Assembly: GCF_027533625.1 (NCBI RefSeq)
Contig: NZ_JAQAGZ010000002.1
Span: 186,001-250,000, forward strand
Direction: 5' to 3'
Source: Paenibacillus gyeongsangnamensis
GTDB taxonomy: Bacteria; Bacillota; Bacilli; Paenibacillales; NBRC-103111
Length of the DNA stretch: 64,000 nucleotides
Both the position numbers and the translations under genes were made by a program. Position 1 is the first letter of the stretch; each line of letters starts with the position of its first letter. This document shows, in pieces, positions 55,203-64,000 of this stretch. The notes under the pieces are model-generated. The model had not been told where the DNA came from. It saw nothing but the letters and a program-made list of their open reading frames with translations, and ran no database searches.

Positions 55203-55841
55203 ATGTCAAAGATTATCGCAAATGTAAAGATTCCCGATAGCAATCTGGCTGCAGAAGCAGCCGAATTGTTGCGTGAGCATGGCGACGAGCTATTATGGAA
55301 TCATTCCAACCGGGTATTTCTTTTTGCCGCCATTCAAGGGAATCAAGCTGGATTGAAATATGATTCCGAGTTGCTCTATATCAGTTCTCTTTTCCACGAT
55401 TTAGGTCTCACCCCCAAATACAGCAGCCCAGATAAACGCTTTGAAGTTGACGGAGCCAACGCCGCGCGTGACTTTCTTCAAAGTCGCGGTGTCCCCCAGG
55501 AATCCATCCGGCTTGTATGGGATACCATCGCCCTGCATACCACCATCGGTGTAGCCGAATATAAAGAAACGGAAGTCGCGCTTATGTATTCCGGTGTCGG
55601 TTACGACGTTATGGGCGATAATTTCGATCTCATCACGGAAAAGGTGCGTCAACAAATCGTTGCCGCATTCCCCCGCAATCAGTTCAAACAAAGAATATTG
55701 CCCGCGTTTTTGGAAGGATTCAAACATAAACCGGAAACGACTTTTGGCAATATCAAATCTGATGTTTGCGAGTTGCTCCTTCCAGGATACAAACGACCCA
55801 GTTTCTGCGACTGTATCCTCCATTCCAAATGGGATGAATAA
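55203..55841 (+). CDS. HD-domain protein, cyanamide-hydratase-like
   Basis: 212 residues. HD residues visible: LWNHSNRVF (His), SSLFHDLGLTP (His-Asp) and DTIALHTTIGVAEYKE (His). This pattern and the length resemble the cyanamide hydratase/DDI2 family, which hydrates cyanamide to urea; other HD hydrolases share it. GGAGG lies 9 nt before the ATG. No urease or urea-carboxylase gene is nearby. Confidence 0.75.
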   Translation: MSKIIANVKIPDSNLAAEAAELLREHGDELLWNHSNRVFLFAAIQGNQAGLKYDSELLYISSLFHDLGLTPKYSSPDKRFEVDGANAARDFLQSRGVPQESIRLVWDTIALHTTIGVAEYKETEVALMYSGVGYDVMGDNFDLITEKVRQQIVAAFPRNQFKQRILPAFLEGFKHKPETTFGNIKSDVCELLLPGYKRPSFCDCILHSKWDE

Positions 55842-55965
55842 TGCTCAGGTGCTCATATTTTGAATGAATCCACTAAACTGCCGTTTTGTTTACATCCACT
55901 CCAACATGCCGTTTACACTCATTGAAGACTTGTTATCAATTTGTTTACAACTTTAAATTAAAAAT

Positions 55966-56008
55966 GAGGCTGTCCCTAGTAGATTATCTCTCTACTGATG
56001 ACAGCCTC
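55966..56008 (-). terminator. Terminator of the MFS relic
   Basis: On the minus strand GAGGCTGTC and GACAGCCTC pair, with an inner TAGTAG/CTACT helix, followed by ATTTTTAATTT. It lies about 140 bases beyond the stop at 56147; it faces the HD gene and may also help end that transcript. Confidence 0.7.
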
Positions 56009-56146
56009 ACATTGGCATTCACTATTTATCCGTCCCGGCTCATTCTACAAGTCCCATTCCTCTCGCATCCGCCTTACCTCTTCCTGCAGAATAGCGCACG
56101 AGAAAGCTGCAATTTCAAATTCATTTACGAGAGTCAATTCTTTTCC

Positions 56147-56780
56147 TTAAATGCGGAAGATCACCATGAACAATGCAGCGAATATGGCAATCGCACTGCT
56201 TGTGCTAAAAGCAACCACAGGGCCAAACGTCTGCCATAAAAATCCCGCAAGAATACTAGCCGGTAATGCGGCGATTCCGGTCATGGCGTTATATGTACCC
56301 ATTGCGGTTCCTCGTTGCCCTTCAGGTACAATGTCGGCAATATAGGCCTTTTGTATACCTTCCGTAAACGCATAATAAAGTCCGTACAAGATGAACAGCA
56401 TCCAGATCCACATGACACTCTTTGCTATGCCAAATCCAAAATAAATGAGTGCAAAGATCACAAATCCGGAAATCGGTACCGGCCGACGACCGATGCGGTC
56501 CGACAGCATGCCTACCGGCATCGAGGCGTTCGCTAATCCACCCAGAAAATAATTCTAATATGCTCGCGGTACTTTCGGCGATTCCTTCAATGATTCCAAT
56601 CGACCCAACTTGAACGTGCAGTACAGAAGTTAGATACAGGGGGAGAATAGGTACGATCATATTACTGGAAAGATCGGTAAATAAACTCACAAGTCCAAGA
56701 ACCACAATGATCGGATTCATGGTGAAAAGCGTTCTTTTTTTCGGTTGAGACACTGGCTCCACGTTATCACCTCTTGTTTT
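56147..56780 (-). pseudogene. MFS transporter with a deleted middle and frameshift
   Basis: First piece: MNPIIVVLGLVSLFTDLSSN and MIVPILPLYLTSVLHVQVGS (helices 1-2), ending IAESTASILELFSGWISERL. Second piece in another frame: MPVGMLSDRIGRRPVPISGF, then EGIQKAYIADIVPEGQRGTA and to the end, which corresponds to helices 7-12. About 180 residues between are missing at 56530-56545. Cannot be a functional transporter. Start of the first piece is uncertain. Confidence 0.75.
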
Positions 56781-56803
56781 GGTTACACATTCTCCTTTAG
56801 TAA

Positions 56804-57049
56804 CTAGGGGTAGTACCAGCGTTGCTGACACCCGCAAACGCATGGTATATATTGGTATCTATAATTAAGATTTCTCACAGTATGAGTTTTACTATCATAC
56901 AGCTTCAACGCCTTAAACATCGACTTACCGGCCGCCGTGGTTGTATCAATGTTATCGTTAAGGCTGACGAAAGGCTGCGCTCTACTCACCCCATCGTTTG
57001 ATGGTCCATATGTTTCCGTATGTTCTAACTCTAGACCCGTATAAATCAT
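56804..57049 (-). pseudogene. Serine recombinase (resolvase) fragment
   Basis: A frame of 81 codons contains FVSLNDNIDTTTAAGKSMFKAL, close to the resolvase motif FxSLxENIDTTTxxGKLxFxxLGALAEFE that follows the catalytic N-terminal part. The catalytic Ser region and the DNA-binding domain are missing, and the remaining residues are not informative. Relic of a mobile element. Confidence 0.55.
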
Positions 57050-57170
57050 AATTCGACATCATCAATTAGTATAATAGCACCAATTTCACCAATTTACGGT
57101 ATATTAAGACTTAATTCGACATTATCAATTGTATAATTGATCCGATATTACCATTTTACGGAATCTGAGA
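57050..57170. repeat. Degenerate tandem repeat, about 63 bases, two copies
   Basis: ATAATTCGACATCATCAATT to ATTTACGGTATATTAAGA is followed by TTAATTCGACATTATCAATT to TTTTACGGAATCTGAGA. Both copies hold AATTCGACAT, ATCAATT and TTTACGG. They lie upstream of the phosphoesterase promoter region. Confidence 0.6.
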
Positions 57171-57186
57171 AAATCTTAAAACTCTT

Positions 57187-57262
57187 CTAACAATCAATTA
57201 ACAAATCTCTTCTAGACTTTAAATACAGCAGTTGTTAATTCATAGTTAATACATAGTAAAAA
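57187..57262 (+). promoter_or_regulatory. Pho-box-like direct repeats upstream of the phosphoesterase gene
   Basis: CTAACA-ATCAA-TTAACA at 57187-57203 gives two hexamers with a 5-base spacer, the layout of PhoP-binding TT(A/T/C)ACA repeats. A second cluster, TTAATT-CATAG-TTAATA-CATAG-TAAAAA at 57235-57262, keeps the same 11-base period. Control by PhoPR under phosphate starvation is inference. Confidence 0.5.
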
Positions 57263-57317
57263 AATAGTCAAAACAACACTGCTGAGAAATTGAATTTTTA
57301 AAAAAAGGAGAGTATTT

Positions 57318-59705
57318 ATGAAAAAAATCAGCAAAAGGATGGCTGCAGTTGTATTGGCGGCAACGGTAGTCGGATCCGGAACAGCCATGGCTTCTTACAA
57401 CATTGGGGCAGGCCCCCAGTCGGACAACACGGGGGTTAATACTCACGGTTGGTTTTTGTCGCCTGCAGGTAAACAGTTGACATTGGGTGATTTCCCGATG
57501 GGTTCAGCTATCAGTCCGGATCACCGGTTTATGGTGGTTTCCAACGACGGACAAGGAACCCAATCCCTGCAAGTCGTTGACATTGCCCAGCAAAAGATCG
57601 TGCAGACGATTCCCTATAAAAGTCCGGAATCGCTCTTTCTTGGCGTTGTTTTCAGCCCAGATGGTAAAACATTGTACGCTTCAGCGAGCGGCAATGACAA
57701 AATTCGCGTTTTTCAGTTTAATAACGGGACTCTTACCGAGCAATCTCCTATTCTCATGAAAGATGCAAACAATACCAAATTTTATCCGCAGGGACTTGCG
57801 GTCACCGCTGATGGAAAGTTTTTATATACCGCAAACAACTTAAATAATTCCGTCTCCCGCATTGACCTTACAACAGGTCAAATCGCGGTGACTACCACTA
57901 TCGGGAAAGACCCGTATACAGTACTTCTCAGTAAGGATGGAAGCACGTTATATGCGAGTAACTGGGGAGAAGGCAGCATCACCGTCCTGAATACTAAAGA
58001 TTTAAGCGTTAAGAAAACCGTTACGGTTGGACTGCATCCGAATGCTCTGGCCGAGAATCCGACGAATGGATTCATCTATGCAGCCAATGGGGACAGCGAT
58101 GATATTTCTGTTGTCGACCCGAAGCAGCAGCAAGTGGTTCAAACCATCTCCCTCTCTCCGTACCGTAATGCGCCAACAGGTAGTACTCCGAATGCCCTTA
58201 CATTTAGTAAAGATGGAAAAACACTGTATGTAGCCAATGCCGGAAATAATGATATCGCGGTAGTCGATTTGGGTGACGGGACAAGCCATTCTTCCCCGTC
58301 CGTGAAGGGTCTTATACCTACCGCTTGGTATCCGACCGCTGTGAATCTGACGGAAGACGGAAAGCAACTTATGGTACTTAACGCCAAAGGTCTGGGTGCC
58401 GGCCCGAATCCAAAACATGAATATGTCGGAAATATGATCAAAGGGACCATGTCCTTCATTGATGTGCCTGACGATAAGCAGTTGAAAGATTATACCAAGC
58501 AGGTCGAGGATAACAATAAAGTAAGCGAAGCCAGCGAAATAGGATGGTTCAGCCGTGTGAAAGGTGAAGGAGAATCCTCCATTCCTCGCTTTGCCGATCA
58601 GAAATCCCCGATCAAACATGTGATTTATGTCATTAAAGAGAATCGTACTTACGATCAGGTATTCGGCGATTTGGGAAAAGGCAATGGCGATCCATCTTTA
58701 ACGCAGTTTGGCCAACAGGTTACTCCGAACCTGCACAAGCTTGCCAATCAATTTGTAACTCTGGACAACCTCTATTCAGATGGAGAGGTCAGCGAGCAAG
58801 GACATCCATGGGTAACTCAAGCGATATCCAACGATTATTCGGAAAAGAACTGGCTTGCACATTACTCCAGCCGTAAAGCAGGGGGCGATAGCGAAGCCAC
58901 AGAAGTAAGCAAAGGATTTTTATGGAACAATGCATTCAGATCCGGCGTATCGTTCCGCGATTATGGCGAGGCTGTGAATTATAATGCACAGACGGGAATC
59001 TCTACACCGAAAGATCCTAGCATGGGGAACAACATTGACGCGCAATTTCCAGGATGGAGCTTCAAAATTTCAGATGTTCAGCGAGTAGATGAATGGGCTA
59101 AAGAGTTCAAGCAATTTGAGCAAAACGACAGCTTGCCTCAACTCGAAATGGTCTATCTGCCGAACGATCATACCGAAGGGACAACACCGGGACACCCGAC
59201 ACCGTCAGCCTATGTGGCGCAAAACGACCTTGCCCTTGGCAAACTGGTTGATATTGTGAGTCACTCAAAGTATTGGAAAGATACGGCAATCTTCGTAACG
59301 GAAGATGATGCCCAAGATGGAGCGGATCACGTTGACGGACACCGGGAAGAGGCTCTGGTTATCAGTCCGTACACGCAAACAGGGAATGTGGACAGCACCT
59401 TCTATGATCAAATGTCGATCTATCGTACCATGGAAATGATCTTAGGCATGAAGCCGATGACACAGTTTGACGCTTCGGCGATTCCGATGCTTAATACTTT
59501 CACGAATCATCCGAACTTTGCGCCGTATTCGGTTGAACAGCCGACCTATCCGCTCAATGCCATCAACGGGCAAAGTGCGCCGATGGCTGCCATTTCGCAA
59601 CAGCAAGACTTCTCGCAACCGGATATGGCCGATCATGATAAGCTCAACCATGCGATCTGGTTGGCAACAAAAGGAGACCAACCGTACCCTGAATCCAAAA
59701 AATAA
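57318..59705 (+). CDS. Secreted phosphoesterase with N-terminal beta-propeller
   Basis: 795 residues, Sec signal (MKKISKRMAAVVLAATVVGS, cleavage near AMA-SY). Residues 50-370 are YVTN/YncE-like beta-propeller blades (FSPDGKTLYASASGNDKIRV, VTADGKFLYTANNLNN and later SKDGKTLYVANAGNNDIAVV). Residues 430-760 are an alkaline-phosphatase-superfamily phosphoesterase (HVIYVIKENRTYDQVFGDLG, FVTEDDAQDGADHVDGHRE, with metal-binding Asp and His). Likely extracellular and phosphate-scavenging. AAGGAG lies 9 nt upstream of the ATG; Pho-box-like repeats precede it. Confidence 0.88.
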   Translation: MKKISKRMAAVVLAATVVGSGTAMASYNIGAGPQSDNTGVNTHGWFLSPAGKQLTLGDFPMGSAISPDHRFMVVSNDGQGTQSLQVVDIAQQKIVQTIPYKSPESLFLGVVFSPDGKTLYASASGNDKIRVFQFNNGTLTEQSPILMKDANNTKFYPQGLAVTADGKFLYTANNLNNSVSRIDLTTGQIAVTTTIGKDPYTVLLSKDGSTLYASNWGEGSITVLNTKDLSVKKTVTVGLHPNALAENPTNGFIYAANGDSDDISVVDPKQQQVVQTISLSPYRNAPTGSTPNALTFSKDGKTLYVANAGNNDIAVVDLGDGTSHSSPSVKGLIPTAWYPTAVNLTEDGKQLMVLNAKGLGAGPNPKHEYVGNMIKGTMSFIDVPDDKQLKDYTKQVEDNNKVSEASEIGWFSRVKGEGESSIPRFADQKSPIKHVIYVIKENRTYDQVFGDLGKGNGDPSLTQFGQQVTPNLHKLANQFVTLDNLYSDGEVSEQGHPWVTQAISNDYSEKNWLAHYSSRKAGGDSEATEVSKGFLWNNAFRSGVSFRDYGEAVNYNAQTGISTPKDPSMGNNIDAQFPGWSFKISDVQRVDEWAKEFKQFEQNDSLPQLEMVYLPNDHTEGTTPGHPTPSAYVAQNDLALGKLVDIVSHSKYWKDTAIFVTEDDAQDGADHVDGHREEALVISPYTQTGNVDSTFYDQMSIYRTMEMILGMKPMTQFDASAIPMLNTFTNHPNFAPYSVEQPTYPLNAINGQSAPMAAISQQQDFSQPDMADHDKLNHAIWLATKGDQPYPESKK

Positions 59706-59808
59706 ACCGACATTAACACGAATCTTTTAAATTCCATGAGGCTGTCTCAAAAACAGGTCTCCTCACTTGATGGACAGCTCGCTTGATGAAAAAATCGTAT
59801 GAGTAATG

Positions 59809-59854
59809 AAGAAATGGCGGTGTAAGGGAGGTTATCCCTGCACCGCCATTTCTT
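59809..59854. terminator. Strong hairpin between phosphoesterase and permease genes
   Basis: AAGAAATGGCGGTG and CACCGCCATTTCTT are exact 14-base complements with an inner GGG/CCC pair. It lies 104 bases after the phosphoesterase stop; the opposite genes end at 59968, so it may serve both. Confidence 0.6.
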
Positions 59855-59967
59855 GCTTCAATCTATTGCCACCTTATTCAGCTTGTGTTCAAAAAATAAA
59901 GTGTTAAAATGCCATTGTTTAGCACCGTACAGAAGATCCAGTGACCCAGCGTAGAGAGCAGTTTCCC

Positions 59968-60936
59968 CTATTCGACAAGTCCCGTTCTTTCCACGCCTTC
60001 GACAAACCATCGTTGCGCGAACATGTAAATAATCAACGGGGGAAAGATGATCAGAAACGAGGCTGCCAACTTGAGCGGCTCATCGAATATCGACGGTCCG
60101 ACATCCTGCGCCTGCTGGGCAAGCAGCGTCTGGATTTGCGAAAGGCCCAATGACAGCGGGACATTCTTCTCGCCGTTCAAATACATCGAGGGCAAGTACG
60201 AATCGTTCCAGGTCCAAACAAAGGAGAACAGGAACACGACCAGAATTGCCGGTTTGGCAAGGGGCAGCATGACCTTGAAGAATATTTTGAACACATTGGC
60301 GCCGTCGATCTTGGCTGCTTCCTCCAGCTCTTTCGGCTGCGAGTAGAAAAATTGCCGGTATATGATGACGAACAGGGCGCCCTTCAGCCCGTGCCCGAAA
60401 AGAGCGGGAATGATGATCGGAAGGTACGTCTTCATCAGTCCCAGTTTGCTCGCGGCCAGCAGCATCGGCAAAATGATTACCTGCGTCGGCACTATAAACG
60501 AAAGCAGCAAACAAAACAGCCAAAACCTCTTGAAAGGAAAGTCAAGTCTTGCAAAGGCGTACCCCGCGATAGCGCAGGAAACCGTCTGCAGCAAAGAAAC
60601 GCACAGCGACATCGTAAGGCTGATCGTAAAAGCCGTCGGGAACCTCAGTTTGGACCAGGCATCCTGCAGGACGCCGGTGAAAATGGACCGCGGCACCCAA
60701 ATGACGGAAGGATCGAGCAGATCTGCCGAATCCTTCACCATGGTCGATATCATGTAAAGAATAGGCTTGAGATAAATATAGGCTGTATCGATCAGGATCA
60801 AATAAATGAACAGACGGAACAGAAACCCTTTGTCCGCTTCTTTGCCGAACAGAAACCAGCGGAACCGGGTCAAGCGCTCTCTCCATGGAAGTCGTCCTTT
60901 GCGGACAGGTTTCATCTTCAATAACGGTACAGCCAT
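59968..60936 (-). CDS. Sugar ABC transporter permease (MalG/UgpE type)
   Basis: About 322 residues from ATG 60936 (GGAGG 8 nt before), with a longer than usual N-terminal tail, six helices, and the coupling loop PKELEEAAKIDGANVFKIFF. C terminus RWFVEGVERTGLVE. Its MalF partner ends 34 bases upstream. Third importer of the window, at its right end. Confidence 0.88.
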   Translation of the reverse strand: MAVPLLKMKPVRKGRLPWRERLTRFRWFLFGKEADKGFLFRLFIYLILIDTAYIYLKPILYMISTMVKDSADLLDPSVIWVPRSIFTGVLQDAWSKLRFPTAFTISLTMSLCVSLLQTVSCAIAGYAFARLDFPFKRFWLFCLLLSFIVPTQVIILPMLLAASKLGLMKTYLPIIIPALFGHGLKGALFVIIYRQFFYSQPKELEEAAKIDGANVFKIFFKVMLPLAKPAILVVFLFSFVWTWNDSYLPSMYLNGEKNVPLSLGLSQIQTLLAQQAQDVGPSIFDEPLKLAASFLIIFPPLIIYMFAQRWFVEGVERTGLVE

Positions 60937-60970
60937 CCGTTTTTCCTCCAATCCAATTGTTTTGCAGCGG

Positions 60971-61840
60971 TTATCTCGTAGTCGACTTATAGGGTTTCTG
61001 GATTTTGGAAAAAATAAAGAAAATCATTGCCAGAAAAATGAAAATAATCGCGAAGTAAATCCATGCCAATGCGCTCGACAGCCCGTAATTGGTTGTGTTC
61101 ACCTGCGATAATACGGGGTTGGTCGGGAACGTAAACAGGTCTACCGTCGTATAAATCATGTTCAGCAAAATAAACGGAAGCATGCCCGGAAGCGTGATTT
61201 TCCAAAATACGTCCCAAGGGGTCGCGCCGTCAATGCGGGCAGCCTCGTAAACGGAATTGCCGATCGTCTGGCGTCCCGCCAGGAAGATGAGAATCTGTAC
61301 CCCGGAATACCAGAGGATAAGAACGAACGAGCCCATAATGTCGACGATCGGCTTGGTCCAGGCGGAGGACAGATTTTGCGAGACCAGGCTCATGATATTG
61401 TATTGCTGGATGAACTGCAGCCCGCCTTCGCCTTGACTCATGAATTCCTGAACAACTTGCCCGGTTGTGAAAATGACCGGCAAAAAGAAGATGGAACGGA
61501 ACGCCGCGCGCCCTCGGAACTTCTGATTCAGCATGATAGCCACGAGCAGTGAAAATACGAGGATGACCGGAAGCATCAGCAGCGCCTGTCTTAGGAACGG
61601 AAACAGTTGGTCGTAGAGCAAGGAGGCGTTTTCGAGCAGGATAAATCGGTAATATTCGAGCCCTCTCGGTTTGATCTCAATCCCCGTTGCCAAAATTCTG
61701 ACCTGATGAAAGCTCATATAAAACGAGTAGCCTAACGGAAACGCCATAAAGAGCAGAAAGCCGATGATCCAGGGAGCGATAAAGATCGAGCCTTCCAGCT
61801 TGCGCACGGTCGATGCCTTCCAGCGCCGCTTGCCTGTCAT
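60971..61840 (-). CDS. Sugar ABC transporter permease (MalF/UgpA type)
   Basis: 289 residues: six helices beginning LEGSIFIAPWIIGFLLFMAF, coupling loop NSVYEAARIDGATPWDVFWK. GGGGGAG precedes the ATG, which overlaps the DUF5696 stop by 4 bases. Confidence 0.9.
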   Translation of the reverse strand: MTGKRRWKASTVRKLEGSIFIAPWIIGFLLFMAFPLGYSFYMSFHQVRILATGIEIKPRGLEYYRFILLENASLLYDQLFPFLRQALLMLPVILVFSLLVAIMLNQKFRGRAAFRSIFFLPVIFTTGQVVQEFMSQGEGGLQFIQQYNIMSLVSQNLSSAWTKPIVDIMGSFVLILWYSGVQILIFLAGRQTIGNSVYEAARIDGATPWDVFWKITLPGMLPFILLNMIYTTVDLFTFPTNPVLSQVNTTNYGLSSALAWIYFAIIFIFLAMIFFIFSKIQKPYKSTTR

Positions 61841-64000
61841 TGTTTTGCTCCCCCCTCGATAACCAAATAATCTTCCGGATCTACCGTCCGTTTGCCGTCC
61901 GTATAAGGCTTCGGGCCATAGTTGACGATAATGCGCTTGCCGTTCTCAAACGTCGTCTCTTTGACTTGCGGAGCGAGCGACCGGTGGTTCACGATAAACT
62001 CGCTCTGCACATCGCCCAGCGCATCGTTGTATTTCTTATATTCCTCGACGGCCGGCTTTTCCCATTCCGCGTAGTCCGGGTTGAAGATGTGCAGCTCGTT
62101 GGCGTATTTCAATTCAGCGGTATTCCGATACGCAAAAACGAAGGAAGGTTCGGAACCGTACTCCAAATCGTGCAGAAACCCGTTCTGGTATTGCTGGCGA
62201 TTGTTCCCGTCCTCGGAGGTGTAAGAGATCAGCCCATGCAGCGCCATCTGCGCGAACGGGATGCCCTCGCCCGAGAATACATCGTACGAATAATCGTCGG
62301 CCAAATGATCGATCGTGCTCACGAAGGGCAATGCGAAAAAGTTCGAGCTGAGCCCCCGCACCTCAAGGCCGGCAGCTTGAAACTTCTTTAAAATTTCCTG
62401 ATGCAGCTTCCTGCTTTCGTCTCTGGAGGCGCCATACTTCGAATTGTAGTCGCTGTTTACGTATGCCCCGATCCCGGCCATTGTCACGCCGTCGGCGCCC
62501 AACCCCTTATACGAGCGGATGTCGCGGTCCAGCACATGGCCCATCAGCCAATTCAAGCTGACATAGGGCTTCAATACGGTTCCACCCGCATCCCTTAGAC
62601 CGTGAAATAAGGAGAGAAAGCCGTCGGCGCCGGTCGTATTGAGGGTGTAGTCGGCTTGCAGATAGACCAGGACGTTAAGCGAATGGGCAAAGCTAATGAA
62701 CCGGTTCATGCCATCGTTGCCGCCGATCCGTCTGTCGACCGGAAACAGGCCTCCATAGGAGCTGTAGCCGTCACCCTGCCAGCCCAGGTAGTTGACAACC
62801 ATGTTGCCGATACCTAGCCCGCGAAGGCTTTGCACGATGTGCATGGCATCGTCGGTCGTCGTAGCCTTTAAGTATTTGTCGGTAAAAAGTCCCTTTTCCA
62901 GTTCGCCGCCCACCAGATTGACGGTCATCGGCACATCACCGCTTTTGGGCCGGATTTTTTTCAATCCATAGTTGTCGATCAAATATTGGCGGTAACGCTC
63001 GGCCATGCCGGCGTAATCGGCTTTATTGGTATCCAGAAGCAAATATCGGACAACCCGGTCGCTTCCGAAGCGGTTATCCTTGTTGTAGGCGATGAACGAT
63101 CGGTTTGTTTGTTGGTTCGTCACCTGCTTATAGGAGGACCGGTAATCCTGCTGCGAGGTGATCCAGTTGAAACCGCTGAAAACGCCGGCCGGCGATGCGA
63201 CGATTTCGGCAAACTCCGCTCCGTCCTCAACGACGGACAAGTACGCCCGGTTGCCCGATTTAGCCCCGAATATCGGCATGACGACTTGCTTTCTCGAACT
63301 CGAACCATCGAGATTGTTAACTTTAAAGGATAAGTCCTGGCCGTAAATGGGCTCGCTGTAAATGCTTTTCCCGTTCCTGTCGTTAGAACCGTATCTGATC
63401 AAAGCGCCCGAACCGTCCGGTATCAGCATATAGCCGTCCTGTCCGGCCGAATGCTCGGCTCCGAAGAACGGATACAGCCTCATCCAAACCAGACTCATGC
63501 GTCCTTCCTTTACCCCGGAATCGATAATCCGCGTAACGACGGAATCTTTATCGATTTTCACTTCAATCGGAACGGCAATTTGCCTAGACGGCATATCGAA
63601 GGTAAGGCGAAAGCCGTCCGGAATCATCTGCACGTCTTTGATGCTTCCGTTTTCTTCGAGGAAATTCGATTCCTTCGGCTGGGATTTGTTATTCGACAAA
63701 TCGATATACTGGAACATGATCGGGGAGCGTAGATGAGTTCTCCATACCCCGTCCTGATTTTCATCCGGCCATTGCGACGGATCCGGGTATGAGCGCCATA
63801 TATTGCCGTTTCGCTTATCATATACAAGAAAGTGTCCCGTTTTCGCGTCGAGCTTGAGCTCCACCATATCGTTCTGCGCAACGGTTTGAAAGTCGGCCTC
63901 TTTCGGGAGCTCGTCAAGCCCTTTGGGTACTTTGGCGGCACCGGCCGCTCCGTTCTCCGGCACCGGAGCGGATTGCTGGCTTATTGTGCCGATTTTCAGG
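61837..64000 (-). CDS. DUF5696 protein, 5' end outside window
   Basis: More than 720 residues; the frame stays open to the window edge, so start and signal peptide are not visible. Pieces such as GHFLVYDKRNGNIWRSYPDP, GYMLIPDGSGALIRYGSNDR and GNMVVNYLGWQGDGYSSYGG are typical of DUF5696, a GH-related TIM-barrel protein encoded beside lplABC/ugp importers in Paenibacillaceae. It may be an extracellular glycosidase, unproven. ATG/TGA overlap with the permease shows translational coupling; the binding protein must lie to the right. Confidence 0.85.
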   Translation of the reverse strand, partial: LKIGTISQQSAPVPENGAAGAAKVPKGLDELPKEADFQTVAQNDMVELKLDAKTGHFLVYDKRNGNIWRSYPDPSQWPDENQDGVWRTHLRSPIMFQYIDLSNNKSQPKESNFLEENGSIKDVQMIPDGFRLTFDMPSRQIAVPIEVKIDKDSVVTRIIDSGVKEGRMSLVWMRLYPFFGAEHSAGQDGYMLIPDGSGALIRYGSNDRNGKSIYSEPIYGQDLSFKVNNLDGSSSRKQVVMPIFGAKSGNRAYLSVVEDGAEFAEIVASPAGVFSGFNWITSQQDYRSSYKQVTNQQTNRSFIAYNKDNRFGSDRVVRYLLLDTNKADYAGMAERYRQYLIDNYGLKKIRPKSGDVPMTVNLVGGELEKGLFTDKYLKATTTDDAMHIVQSLRGLGIGNMVVNYLGWQGDGYSSYGGLFPVDRRIGGNDGMNRFISFAHSLNVLVYLQADYTLNTTGADGFLSLFHGLRDAGGTVLKPYVSLNWLMGHVLDRDIRSYKGLGADGVTMAGIGAYVNSDYNSKYGASRDESRKLHQEILKKFQAAGLEVRGLSSNFFALPFVSTIDHLADDYSYDVFSGEGIPFAQMALHGLISYTSEDGNNRQQYQNGFLHDLEYGSEPSFVFAYRNTAELKYANELHIFNPDYAEWEKPAVEEYKKYNDALGDVQSEFIVNHRSLAPQVKETTFENGKRIIVNYGPKPYTDGKRTVDPEDYLVIEGGAKQ

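Overview
The window looks like chromosomal accessory DNA of an endospore-forming Gram-positive bacterium of the Paenibacillus/Cohnella type (inference). Support comes from a spore germinant-receptor operon, three decayed sigK fragments, an exosporium-like protein, many ABC sugar importers of the lplABC and ugp/malFG types without dedicated ATPases, a membrane-bound AraC-type sensor, a DUF5696 protein, and GGAGG ribosome binding sites. No phage structural genes, CRISPR array or complete tRNA/rRNA was seen.

Layout. 1-9.4 kb: end of a sugar-binding lipoprotein gene, a HAD hydrolase, a DUF5662 protein, a 52-residue secreted peptide, a frameshifted copper-amine-oxidase-N-domain protein, decayed fragments, an EamA exporter and an NAD epimerase. 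9.4-18.9 kb (minus strand): regulator, binding protein, two permeases and a GH2 glycosidase, followed by a decaying tail that holds a glutaminase-A fragment, a chimeric ORF made of three transporter genes, a frameshifted DUF218 gene, a PP2C phosphatase and a broken ROK regulator. 19-22.4 kb: IS6 scar, gerB fragment, broken aldo/keto reductase and an EthD/peroxiredoxin/TetR unit with a visible operator. 22.9-27.1 kb: gerA-gerC-D-gerB operon. 27.4-28.7 kb: truncated IS6 transposase and a sigK pseudogene.

28.7-45.5 kb (minus strand): two sugar-acid clusters. The first is binding protein, AraC sensor, enolase-superfamily dehydratase, two permeases and a truncated FAH-family gene. The second is GntR regulator, two Gfo/Idh oxidoreductases, mannonate dehydratase, SDR mannonate reductase, two permeases and a binding protein. 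Together they suggest import and catabolism of uronate-like or aldonate-like oligosaccharides. 45.9-59.7 kb: AraC regulator, unknown coiled-coil gene, more sigK/IS6 wreckage, a CYP102-like P450 without its NADPH module, an intact IS6 element, an ExsC-like protein, a LysR/HD-hydrolase divergent pair, a decayed MFS transporter and resolvase, and a secreted beta-propeller phosphoesterase behind Pho-box-like repeats. 60-64 kb: a third ABC importer with DUF5696.

The most unusual aspects are the mosaic pseudogenes: three copies of a sigK-(MDELI gene) segment, two of them with an IS6-type insertion at the same point and one with half a tRNA-Ala embedded, and an in-frame chimera of binding protein, permease 1 and permease 2. 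These are read from the sequence by eye; family names rest on motif recognition, not on searches.
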